Source of the DNA: Linyphia triangularis
Taxonomy: Eukaryota > Arthropoda > Arachnida > Araneae > Linyphiidae
Length of the DNA stretch: 64,000 nucleotides
Reading direction: 5' to 3'
Assembly: GCA_963978545.1 (NCBI GenBank)
Contig: OZ021732.1
Location: 62,968,714-63,032,713, forward strand
Part shown: piece by piece, positions 38,018-48,473 of the stretch
Layout of the letters: every line of letters begins with the position of its first letter
Numbering within the stretch: the stretch's first letter is position 1
Notes under the pieces: model-generated
Told to the model about the DNA's origin: nothing
Seen by the model: only the letters and a program-made list of their open reading frames with translations
Databases searched by the model: none
Translations under genes and position numbers: made by a program

Positions 38018-38284
38018 GATATTGAAGAGTGGTGTGCCAAATAGAAGATTGCAATCAATGCCATCAAATCATAACTCCAGGTTATCAAAGCAAGGAAACA
38101 TAATTCCTACATTGACAACACCATCACCCATTTTGATGTATCCATTCCAATTCTTAACAAAGCGAAGTATCTGGGTGTTACAATAAACCACCAACTCAAC
38201 TGGAAAAGTCATATCAAAGAGGTAATTAAAAAGCCAAACGTAGCAACCTCCAGTCTTTGGCATTTGCATTATAAAGTAGCATAG
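38018..38284 (+). pseudogene. non-LTR (jockey-type) reverse-transcriptase fragment
   Basis: Read from 38018, the frame gives DIEEWCAK, a TAG where Trp is usual, then KIAINAIKS, another stop, and further on KAKYLGVTINHQLNWKSHIK. The order W-C...W-x-I-x-I-N-x-x-K-S followed by K-Y-L-G-V-x-I-x-x-x-L-x-W-x-x-H-I is the conserved distal part of the reverse-transcriptase domain in jockey-like LINEs. A preceding LQ-type helix appears in another frame. At least two in-frame stops and both ends missing make it an old fragment. It ends at TAG 38282-38284. Confidence 0.82.
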
Positions 38285-39215
38285 TAGATTACGTCATACA
38301 ATATTATTTATACACGAAAACCGTCAGTGGTACATTACAAAAAATGTGTTTAAAGGAATTTACCTAGTAAAAAACACTTAATGATTGCCATAAACTATTT
38401 ATAAAATATACATATACATTTATATAGAGACAATAAATATTTTGTATGGAGAGGAAAACCTTATAATTAAAATTAATTATTAAAAAAATGGAATGGCTGA
38501 TGGAATTGGCTGCTATATAATAGTGGTAGGGGTTTAAAGAAAACGTTATAAATATTTTTTAATTTAAAATGTTAGCTTCTTTTTACTAATAAATAAATAT
38601 AGAAGTTTATATTTTAAGGTTTTTCAGAATGATGAAAAAGAAGTTAAAAATATCAAAATATCAATTTCATTTCTTCAGCAATGCAGTTTTTGAAATAAAT
38701 ATCGAGCACCACTAAGGAACGTATAAGCTTTATCTGACAGAAAGCTGATTGATTTTTGCATTCACATCAAATACTTATAGAAGAATGAAGAAAATTTCAT
38801 TAGATTTTCAGAGCTTGATGTGCTTTGTGAAGTGTCCCTACCTGTCAAACCTCTAAACCTTAATCTCAGATTCAATCACTCACGAAATTTTGAATTACAA
38901 AATAAAAACCTATACATTTTTAAATAAGTGTATTTAACATTTCTTATATTCGCTTTTAATTTTATTATTTTATACCGGCTTACTTCTTTGATTCCAATGT
39001 ACTATGATGTTTTATTTTTATATATTAGCGTACCAAACAATGTAATCTCAACGAAACTTCTCGCTCTTTTTTTTTTTTTTTTTTAAATAATGCAATAAAT
39101 TTTTGTTCGTTTAGAGAAACATTTATTGGGCAATTTTCCTATTGAAATCTGTAGGGTACTAATTATTTCGATCGGCCCCACTTGGTTTTGAGTAATCGCA
39201 TGAGATTGTAAATAA
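38285..39215. other. AT-rich non-coding DNA, no gene seen
   Basis: Nothing recognisable. A poly-T tract lies near 39067-39084. Confidence 0.5.
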
Positions 39216-39419
39216 AAATCCAGCTCTAGATATTTGACCAATATGGGTAGTACGACGATTCCGACCTCTTCCGAAGGAGGGAGGGGGGAGGAACACAAGT
39301 TAACCAGTTTGGACAATCATCAGTTGCAGAGAGTAGAAAATTTTGGAATCGACATTCCTGAAATCGGCCAAATGGCCAGAGTCACACCCGTAATAAGACG
39401 ACATGGTATACCCATATAA
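39216..39419 (+). other. possible terminal coding exon, unrecognised
   Basis: The frame is open from 39216 to the TAA at 39417-39419, in sequence clearly richer in G+C than its flanks. It encodes a hydrophilic peptide ending IPEIGQMARVTPVIRRHGIP and a final Ile. Candidate 3' splice sites are TCCAG at 39219-39223 and TCTAG at 39225-39229. No start codon or upstream exon can be joined to it here, and I do not recognise the sequence. It could be the last exon of a gene whose other exons lie far upstream in this large-intron genome, or a transposon remnant. Confidence 0.3.
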
Positions 39420-39489
39420 TTTTTTGTTTTGCTGTTGTGTTTGGTTGATTAACATAGGTTGAAGCAGCTGTACGTTGTTGGTAGTAGAA

Positions 39490-39579
39490 TAAATGTATTT
39501 GCTTACAACAGATGACCCAATTGACGAAAACAATACCAATTTACCAGAGTATCAAACAGTAAGTAACAACTATGTAATG
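39490..39579 (+). other. second exon-like stretch, unrecognised
   Basis: A short open frame reads TDDPIDENNTNLPEYQTVSN then NYVM and a TAA at about 39577-39579. It also contains GCTTACAACAG, a 3' splice-site-like sequence, and ACAGTAAGT, a donor-like sequence. The composition looks more protein-like than the surrounding DNA. It may belong with the stretch at 39216-39419, but there is no proof of either. Confidence 0.22.
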
Positions 39580-41760
39580 TAACAATGGACAGTTGAAAAT
39601 GCATTATACATTACATCACAATATAAAATCCTGCAAGAAAAAAGAACAATATCAATTTTCTAAGGCACGTAGAATAATTATGTATTTAAAATTGCTCCAA
39701 CCAAATAGTAAGCACAAGCATTTCTAAAACAAATCTAGGAACTAATAGTAAGGAAAAACAAAATATAAATATACGTATCTAACTTATCGGAATAAATTAA
39801 AGAAAACCTTCTTGGAAAAAGAAAGATATCCATAAATTAATAAAAAAAATAAAAAAAAAACTCTAAAGAAATCAATAAAAAAACGCACATACTTATCAGA
39901 TTGCAATCCAAATACACTATTTATCAACTCAATACGTAAATCTCAAAAGCCCCACAACAAGTCATATCTTTCTCTTGAAAGCGTAACGGAAACCTTTTCC
40001 CATCTCTTGACTGCGATGTAATTTCCGCTTCAATTTTCCCATGAAAGAGCCCTCAAGTTCCATCCCATGCGTGAAAAAGAATGCAACAAGCGTTGCATTC
40101 CGGAGTTGCTTCGGATGGTAGTTAGCATGATAAAAGTTCAATCTAAAGGTTTTCAACACACGGATACATCGGAGAAAGAATTTCCAACTAAATATTGCTT
40201 AGTGTAATATTTCATCTCAGATAAAAGGGTATACTGTAAAAATAGGAATGAATGGAAGTACTATGTTGGTAATCAATTTTTAATAATATTGTACTTCAAA
40301 AAAACAATGCTTGATTACAACTTAAGCAATACATAAATATTTTTCAGTTTCATTATAAGAGCAATTACTAAACGTTTAAAAATAAATTTTTTGCTAGGTT
40401 TGTGTTACTATATCAATATTTATTGACAAAATTATTTCATTGTGTATTATATTCGACAAAAGATAACATTATTATTTACGTATGGATCTAGGTAAGGTTT
40501 AGTTTTTATAAGAATTAAATAAATTATGTCATATATGGATATTCAGAAGTAAAAATGAAGTTGATATTGTCAGATTAAAAGTACTACTTATTATTTTAAA
40601 TTAATAGTAACGTTTTGATACACATTTTTTAATCATTAATCTTTTTGAGAAATATTTTTTTTTAATTATAATATATAAATATTTTAATATATTAATAATA
40701 GTTTAAATCTCGATTTTTATAATAATAGAATTATCTTGTACTGTGCATTGATATGAAAACTTAATTATAAATGTTGTGTATATTCAACAAACAGAAACTA
40801 TTTAGTATTTATACACTTCAAATATTCAAATTTAGCCGAAGTGAAATGTTTATTCTCCGCTTCTTATATCTGAGAAATTACTGGTACATTATATAGAAAC
40901 CGCACAATATACCGTTTCAAATTAGGAAGCGTTGCTGTTGAACTTTAATTTAAAACCTATTCCTTGAAATTTCAAACGTTTCTCCGGTATTACAATAAGC
41001 GGGTTTCTCTCTCTGAAACAATTGATCTTCCTTTTGATGATAACAATGATTTCGATAACAATGAAATGAACCGAAGAACTCATTTGATTCTCATTACTAC
41101 AAAACTAAGAAATATGTTGTGATGAAGGATGTTGTTTCGGTAAATTTTTTTTTGGCATTATATTTATGGTATCATCATCATTAGTTTGACCAAATATTGA
41201 TGGGAATTAAATATTTGTAAATACTAGAATCGACAGACTACAAGCAAAATATGTGAGGTAGACACGCACCGTTAGTATCGAACATATATACATATAAATA
41301 CAAATACAAATTTTAAGAGCAACAAAAGGCTCAAGGCCCAACAGAGTTGGTCGAGTAAAAAATATGAGGGAAAAACACGATAGAAGATACAAGATTTGTA
41401 GAATACAATATAGAACACCAAATTCGCATATTACATAATATACTAATATAATTAATTTTACAAAATTAACATAATTACACCACCTACAATTTATAGTTCA
41501 AAAAGTTACAAAGATCATACCTCCAATATACAATAGTTACAGGTCAATATATATAATAATATAATTCAATATACAAAGTTGACACAGCGTTTGACAATCA
41601 TACTGAAAAAAGTACAATACATAATGCAAGCTAAAAATTTTTATAGAAATCCAACATACGCAAACATAAATAATAAAATATAGTACACTAAATAACCTAA
41701 ATTAAATACAAAGTTTTTTAGCACACAATATAAGTTACTTACCTGGCCAGTGTAATCGAA
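39580..41760. other. AT-rich non-coding DNA, no gene seen
   Basis: The part at 39960-40180 is less AT-rich but has no recognisable protein or element ends. The remainder is plain AT-rich DNA. Confidence 0.5.
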
Positions 41761-42239
41761 TTATTGTTCATTGACGATTCCCCAGTGTATATCTAACTGC
41801 TTCTTAAACCTCTTTACGCTCACGGTATTTTCAACATTTGCTGGCAAATCATTCCAATCACAGATTATCCTATCGTAAATATAATATTTTTGCCCTTCCC
41901 TATTAAATTGAGATTTGAACAAACTGCATCCATTTCCTCGTGTCCTATTGTCAGTGATAAATTCTAAACTCAGAACTTCACCCTGGGCAAAAAAATTTAA
42001 ATTACCCAATCATATTTTCCCCTTGCTCTACTTTCCTGCAATGTGTATTTTGTTTATTTTTTTTCAATCTATCCTCATATTCCATGACCGTAGTACCCTG
42101 AATTATTTTTGTTGCTCTGTGTTGAACTTTTTCTGGCAAATCAATGCCTATTTTTTTTTTTTTTTTTAAGTTACCAAAACTATACTGCATACTCAAGAGG
42201 CGGCCTAACCAAACCTCTATATAATGGTAAAATAATAAA
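41761..42239 (-). pseudogene. non-LTR retrotransposon (CR1/jockey-like) ORF2 C-terminal fragment
   Basis: On the minus strand the order is YRGLVRPPLEYAV, then EKVQHRATKIIQGTTVMEYE and DRLKK, then RTRGNGCSLFK, DRIICDWNDLPANVENTVSV and KRFKKQLDIHWG. This matches the well-known C-terminal region after the reverse transcriptase in CR1/jockey-type LINEs, where LVRPxLEYA, VQRRATKMI, TRGH and WNxLP...FKxxLDxHW recur. An in-frame stop after YAV and a frameshift near 42005 break the frame. The reading ends at a TAA at 41761-41763. The 5' part is absent, as in a 5'-truncated copy. Confidence 0.88.
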
Positions 42240-43250
42240 TATTATTTTATGAACAACTTTCAGTATAGTTTATCTTATATTGATGGGTTTTAACTTTGCA
42301 CCAAATTTGTATAGTGTCTAAAGTGAATAATAAAAAATTAAGCCCTTTGGCTATACCATAATTTATAATTATAGAGCCAATTTTTTCATTTAGTCATTTA
42401 TGAAAAAAAATTCCTAACTGGTGACTGAGTGCTTAAAATGTATTTTGAATATTCAATAGTTTTGGTAATACAGAGATTCATCCTTTATTAGTTGTTTTTA
42501 AGCTAAGTTTTTTATATATATAAGTGTAACATTAGGGAATTTAAAATGTGTTTATATTTGTGAAATATTGCTTGTCTTAAGCTGTGACTAAAATGAATAT
42601 AAATTAATTCAGAAAGATTATTTTTATTAAATTAAATTTCTATAATGGTCGATATAATTTAATTTCAAATAGATGATAATTTATTCTAAAACACGGTCTT
42701 TTCTTTTGACATCTAGCATAAAACACTTTTCGGGAATAGTTATGTAAGTATATATGAATGACTTTTTTAACAAAATAACTAAGCAATGTAAACACTTTTT
42801 TTTATTTAAATTTACGAACGATAATTAGCTACATTTTAAAATGTATTAATCGTTTATTCTGCGCTTTTAATTGAAAGCAGCATCACAACTTATCGCCAAA
42901 TCCACCAAAAAGTGGACATGAGGGTGAAAATTTAAATTTTTTTATATCATGTTGAAGTTTTGCAATATAATCTACAAAAGTGTGCTATTTCATATTTTAT
43001 TGAAAAATAATTAAATTTTTGCCATTAACATATTTATTTTAATTAATAAAGGGACACTTTGACGGCATGAAATAGATTGCGCCAAAAATCTTTATGTTTC
43101 ATGCTCTCATACAGCTTAACAAATGATTCTGCAAATCTCTAAACTTAGATATATAATCTGGCATCTATTGTTGAATGTTTTTTGCCAGCAGATAAGTGTT
43201 TACTAATTTTCATTAAAAAGGAAAGTATTATTAATTATTCTTAATTATTG
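42240..43250. other. AT-rich non-coding DNA, no gene seen
   Basis: Nothing recognisable. Confidence 0.5.
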
Positions 43251-43252
43251 TG

Positions 43253-45268
43253 TCACACCCGCAACGAAAAGTTACATTTATAACTCCACAGAGAGATTCC
43301 TTTGACTGTAAGTTACAAGACTTGGTATTTAAAAATAGGTTACTAAGGTACTTTGAATTACAGATATAAACAAAATTAATTATTATTTTAAATATAGTTA
43401 TTAAGCGTTGCGGGTGTGACATGTTAGTGTTGCGGGAGTGACATTTTATTAGTCACACCCGCAACATCTTTTAAAATTGAACATAAATGTAACCTGAAAC
43501 AAATTATTTGTCAATTTATGTACTTGCGTTTGCAAATATCATGCAAACATGGCATTATTACTTGAAGCCCTCAAACTTGGTAAAGACAGAGACTTGATAA
43601 AAGACAGTGTATGTGATACAGGAAAGGAAGCCTGCATGCTAAGCTTGTGTTCGAACTGTGCTAATGTTTATGATGTCTTGAAATCTAAAATTCCAGAATA
43701 GGATCACAGTCTTTATATACAATGGAAGCAATGGAAAAAAAGTGAAGATAATTCAGGATCAATGCTAGACGCTGCTAATGAAATAGTAAAACAGCTTAAG
43801 AAATTTAAAAAGCATTGCTTTGTAAAAGATGTGCAAGATGAACATTTTCAATTTGTAAAAGACAACTTGGTAGAAGGTGAAGTGACCTTACAAATGGACT
43901 TTGCGGAAAATTATACCACAGTTCAAGACGAAATTCAATCAGCCCATTGGGCACACTCACAAATTACAATTTTTACAGCTGTTGCTACATTGTTTGATGG
44001 CCACCAATCATACATAATAGTATCAGATAACTTAAATCACTGTAAAGAAGCAGTCTGGAAATATATGGATATACTGATTAAAGATATTAAAGAAAATCAC
44101 AAAGTACAGATGCTACATATCTTGCAGGTCAATTTAAAAACAGGTATAATATGTTAGCAATTTCATACATCCGAAATGATTATGAAACAAATATGACATG
44201 GTCATTTTTTGCAACATCACAAGGTAAGGGAGCTGTGGATGGAGTAGGTGCAATTTCCAAAAAAATGGTATCTCTAGCTGTACTTCAACGATCTGCAACG
44301 GTACAGACAGATTCAGATTTTGCTGTATGTGCAGAGAAAGTTTTGAAGAACATAAAAATATTTTTTTCTCCAGAACATCATATAACGCCAGATGATGTAA
44401 AAATGCTTGACAATCGCTGGAGCCAAATCCCAGCAATACCAGGCATATACAATCTGTCCATCATATTGTTTCTCTTAATATAGGGAGAATTAAGGTGGCA
44501 ACAACAAAAAAAAGTATTCATATGAGAATTTCCTTAATTCCGAAATCGAAGAAATCAATGAAGAATCGAAGACAATGAAGCATCTTGCAAGTTAAAATAT
44601 GAAATTGGAGATTTTGTTAAAGTGGTTTTATTTTCAAAATCAAAGAAAAACAGCGATCATTTTGTTGGACAGATTAAGCAAATTGATGGCAATGATATTC
44701 AGCTAGAATATTTGAAAGAGGTTTCAGATAATGTGGATATCTGGCTAAACAAATCAGAATTATCCTGGGAGAAAATTACATCAATTGTAAAAAAATTACC
44801 AGCACCAGAAATTATAAACTCAAGATTGGAAATGAAATTTGTTCATTAATAGCTTTGTAAATGTTTATTCATGTATTATTTCGCAGTGTTTTTTTGTAGA
44901 AGTCACACCCGCAACAATTTTTTTAAATATTTTTCTACAGTAAGTGATTCTAGTAAGTGATTTGATTTGTTCATAGAATAATTATTTAAGTATTACTGTA
45001 TAACATAAAAAAAATCGGTTCACCCAGTAGCTATAATTCACAGAGTTTTGCGGTTTTGTGCTGGAAGATGAAAATATACGTCATTTTTATGTCACACCCA
45101 CAACGGGTAGAATTTTTTTTTTAAATAAATAAAATATCTGGCAAATGGCAAATTGGTATCAATATATATGTAATTAGTCTACATTAAAATCCATAAAAAT
45201 TGAAACCAATGCTCTAAAATATTGTAGTTGATGGCTAATTTAGTTTGTCTAAATGTCGCACCCGCAAC
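43253..45268 (+). mobile_element. DNA transposon remnant with repeated TCACACCCGCAAC motifs
   Basis: A 13-base word TCACACCCGCAAC or its close variant occurs seven times. Forward copies are at 43253, 43453, 44903, 45092 (one change) and 45256 (one change). Inverted copies are at 43407 and 43429 (one change). All lie outside the transposase-like reading frame, four on its left and three on its right. Clusters of short subterminal repeats around a transposase gene are typical transposase-binding arrays. The inverted copy at 43407 and the forward copy ending at 45268 could act as a 14-bp inverted terminus, but no target duplication was confirmed. The true ends are therefore uncertain. Confidence 0.75.
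43549..44849 (+). pseudogene. DDE-like transposase of an arthropod/Hydra-type transposon (broken)
   Basis: From the ATG at 43549 the frame contains an N-terminal Cys pair (LCSNC), a TAG at 43699-43701, and then IQWKQW. It continues to LQMDFAENYTTVQDEIQSAH, where MDFAEN probably holds the first catalytic Asp. After a frameshift near 44105 it reads DATYLAGQFKNRYNMLA (probable second Asp region) and SFFATSQGKGAVDGVGAISK. Further shifts occur near 44445 and before 44571. The C-terminal part, YEIGDFVKVVLFSKSKKN..HFVGQI, resembles a small Tudor/SH3-like barrel. I recall this combination (QW, DFAENY-QDEIQ, SQGKG-DG) from uncharacterised transposon proteins of arthropods and cnidarians, but I cannot name the superfamily with confidence. 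One stop and at least three frameshifts make it inactive. Confidence 0.75.
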
Positions 45269-45952
45269 TTTGGACAGGGCGTTATTCATGAGTTTACATA
45301 ATAATACAATAGACAACATTTCTGACATTTAATCATAAGCCGAATTTCCCTCATTTACAATTTTAGCTATAGATTTTATACTTTTTTTATTAAAACTTAT
45401 ATAAAATATGTGTAGCTAAGTAAAGATATAATGGCAGCATAGACCACAAATAAAGTTTCTAAAAAGAGCTATTTCAGATACATAAATAATAATAATAACA
45501 AATATTATTTATGAGTATGTTTGGTAAAAATTATTTCACATTTAGGTAAAAATCGAAAAGGTAAAAAAATATGTGAACAGTTTATTTTAAAATGTTTTGA
45601 AGTTTCGACGATAGATGGCAGTAACAACTGTAGAAACGAAATTTTTTCTTGACAGCTCGCACTCCAATAGAAAGATAATTTGTCAATTTATTTCCAGTCG
45701 TTATACCCTTACATGTATAACAATTGTATTTCCAAAAATTAACTTTTCGAGACAGTAATGATGTGTTAATTATAAGAAATAAAATAATCTTGTTAGAAAA
45801 AAAAAATTCTAACAAAATGAATGTTTTCTTCATTTAAGAGAAGATTACTACAGAGTAATAAACAGAGGGCTAAATGTATTATAGAAGCATGCTATTTTTT
45901 TTTAATCTGAGTTTTTAACAAAAAATGAAAGTATCATATCTTCTGTCACTTG
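45269..45952. other. AT-rich non-coding DNA between transposons
   Basis: No gene. The sequence near 45600-45690 is somewhat less AT-rich but not recognised. Confidence 0.5.
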
Positions 45953-46563
45953 TACAGTATCCCCAAAAATAAACAGAACGATGGCTATATCTTTTGTTCT
46001 AATTGTTGAAATAACAAACAAAAGGTACCGTTGTAAATCGTGAAAGGTTTTTAATAATTGTATGTAGTTTTTTTTATCATGAGGGGTCATCTACATATTA
46101 AAACAGAACCAAACTTTTAAAAGTTCAATAGCAACCTCATAATATTATTCCATATTTGGATTCAGCATTAAAAAAGAATGCGAAATACAAAAATTCGTAA
46201 TTTTCTAATGAATGGTTTGTAATTTAAATGTTAAAAAGAAAATGATAAATTAATGTTAAAAAAAAAAGTTGGTTTTTTGGCCATAAATACTTAAATAATT
46301 AATATATTTCAGTAATTTTTTTTCAAAAGGTAGTTTGTAAATGGCCAAACATAAATAGCAATCAGCATTTGAATCAATTTCTTTTTTAATAATTAATTAT
46401 TAATTAATAAAGCAATTAATTTTTTTTTTTTTTAATATAAACACATATTTTTTTTGCTTTCATTAGATTTACCATGGTCTAAAATCCCCCCCATAATTTT
46501 TTTCTTTCCATTTTGACTATTAGTTCTCGATTTTTTAGAGAAAATGTTAAAAACGCTCACTTT

Positions 46564-47812
46564 AAGGGACCGTATAGTAGACGACTTTTGAAAACTATCA
46601 AAGATTAATTCAAGGTAAACTAGAGGTGTGGAAAATCACATAACGTTCAATTATCGTATAACCAATAGTTTAAAAACTAAGAAACACGCTTTAATAGGAA
46701 AGTGAACTAAAAAGTAGAAGATAATTTTAAATAAGTTTGAAATAAGAATAGAGTGATTAACAAGAAATATTTATTTTATCGTAAAAAAGCGTGGGGTGCT
46801 TGATGTCAATTTTTGTAAATAGTTAATGACAGATATTATTAAAAGTAGAGCCATTATGAAAATATCTTAAAAAGCACCCCACGCTTTTTTACGATAAAAT
46901 AAATATTTCTTGTTAATCTCTCTATTCTTATTTCAATCTTATTTAAAATTATCTTCTACTTTTTAGTTCACTTTTCTATTAAAGCGTGTTTCTTAGTTTT
47001 TTAATCTATTGATTATTTTCTACTTTTTAGTTTGCTTTTCTATTAAAGCGTGTTTTTTATTTTTTTAAATTATTAATTATTTTTTCTGTAAACTATCAAT
47101 TTTTTTTTTTTTTTTAATTTGCTTTCTTAAATTCCATTTATTTAAAACAACATTTTTTAAGCAATTTCAATAAGTTATCCTTTAAAAATTTTACTGAATC
47201 ATGTGACTTTTTCATTTTATAAATAATTTCAACGATCTAGTTACATTTGTGTTTATAGTGAAATATTTCTGTAAAATATCCATGCTTTGCTAAATACTGT
47301 TTACTAATGCCTACATTTAATATTTATTAATTTTCTAAGTATTAGTAGTATTCGTTATATTTCTGCAATTACAGTTTTCGATATTTTATTTGTTTCGTGT
47401 AAAGAATGCACATCTTTAAAGTTGTAAATAAATTATGTTACTTTTGCGTTTACTTGCTATTTTTGTATTAATCTTAAACATGACACTATAAATCCAAGTA
47501 CTTTCTATGCAATTTTAGACTAATACTTGTATTTTTTATTCTTCGTGAAACGTGCCACATTGACCGTTCGATTTCTCTCGTTGTGAAAAACCTTAAAAAT
47601 ACCTTTCGTTTTATGGAAATTCTCCCTGAAGATCGGTCAATAAATGGATGAAATATTTTCGCTCATAAGTGAAGTGTTTTTCAACATAATGCATTGAAAT
47701 TTGGTATACAGGGTAAATGATGTATTCTGAATCGAATGAAATGATAAAAAATAAGGGTTCGTATTGAAATTTTCGAAGATAGCGTTACTTTTACTTAATA
47801 TACGGTCCCTCA
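46564..47812. repeat. intermediate inverted word AGGGACCGTATA inside the foldback element
   Basis: AGGGACCGTATA at 46564-46575 is matched by TATACGGTCCCT at about 47801-47812, with weak similarity just inside. It lies between the outer terminal repeats and the central hairpin. It may mark the ends of another inserted element or be part of the same foldback structure. Only about 12 bases are exact, so this could be less than a true terminus. Confidence 0.45.
46663..47011. repeat. long inverted repeat, ~138-bp arms around a 72-bp centre
   Basis: The arms are 46663-46800 and 46873-47011. The inner boundary is GCGTGGGGTGCT facing AGCACCCCACGC, and the pairing continues through TTATTTTATCGTAAAAAAGC outward to CAATAG/CTATTG with few differences. 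A transcript would form a long hairpin. The outer part of the right arm (about 46948-47011) is also duplicated directly at about 47012-47080 with a 64-bp offset. High arm similarity suggests the fold formed more recently than the surrounding decay. Confidence 0.88.
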
Positions 47813-47943
47813 AGAAAAAAAAAATGCATCAGATATATAGAAAATCGTAAGCAAAACATTTTGCTGCAAACCGTAAGATTCTACGATAATTAGAACCGAA
47901 GATATAGCCATCGTTCTGTTTTTTTTTGGGGGGGGGGGTACTG

Positions 47944-48473
47944 TACCAGCTATATAAAATACTTAAAATTGTAGATGTTTTGACTGATAGGTAAGTTACA
48001 AATATAGAAAAAAAGATAGTAAATTTAAAATTTTATTTAAACTCTTTATTCAAATGTTATTTCTTAACATTTAAGTAGTTACTTTTTGATACATATCCTT
48101 TCATACACTGAATCCTTCATTTGTATTATATTTTAAATGCTAAGATTTCGTACTGAATGTACAGAAAATTACTTAGTAAATACTTGGATACATCTATAAC
48201 CATTAACATGCATTCTGAAGCAATGGATCTTATAAAATAAGAAACACATTGAGAATTTCGGATAAGAAATCCCCTGTTACTAGGATTAGGTGTTTATATA
48301 CAATAATATGTATGTAAACAACTATTGTTAAAGTAGTTCTTGGATATCATATTTTGACTTCAGCTATTGAACTGATATTCTACAATGTAAAAGTTTCAAA
48401 CAGTTTAAGTAATAAATGAGCTGCTACCTGGACAGTTTTAAATTCATGTGTGCAGAAAGATCTTGCATGTCAC
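47944..48473. other. AT-rich spacer between elements
   Basis: No gene or element recognised. The last eight bases (48466-48473) are the left target duplication of the hAT element that follows. Confidence 0.5.

Larger units (their letters stand above)
45955..47943. mobile_element. TA-flanked Tc1/mariner-like foldback element, 1,989 bp
   Basis: The left terminus CAGTATCCCCAAAAATAAAC and the reverse-complemented right terminus (CAGTACCC... with a longer C and A run) both continue with AGAACGATGGCTATATCTT and then (T/C)(T/G)GTTCTAATT. This makes a terminal inverted repeat of about 55 bp. TA lies immediately outside both ends (45953-45954 and 47944-47945). A CAGT terminus with TA duplication is the usual Tc1/mariner pattern. 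No transposase can be read inside, so it is non-autonomous or very decayed. The interior holds two further inverted-repeat layers, described separately. Confidence 0.82.
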
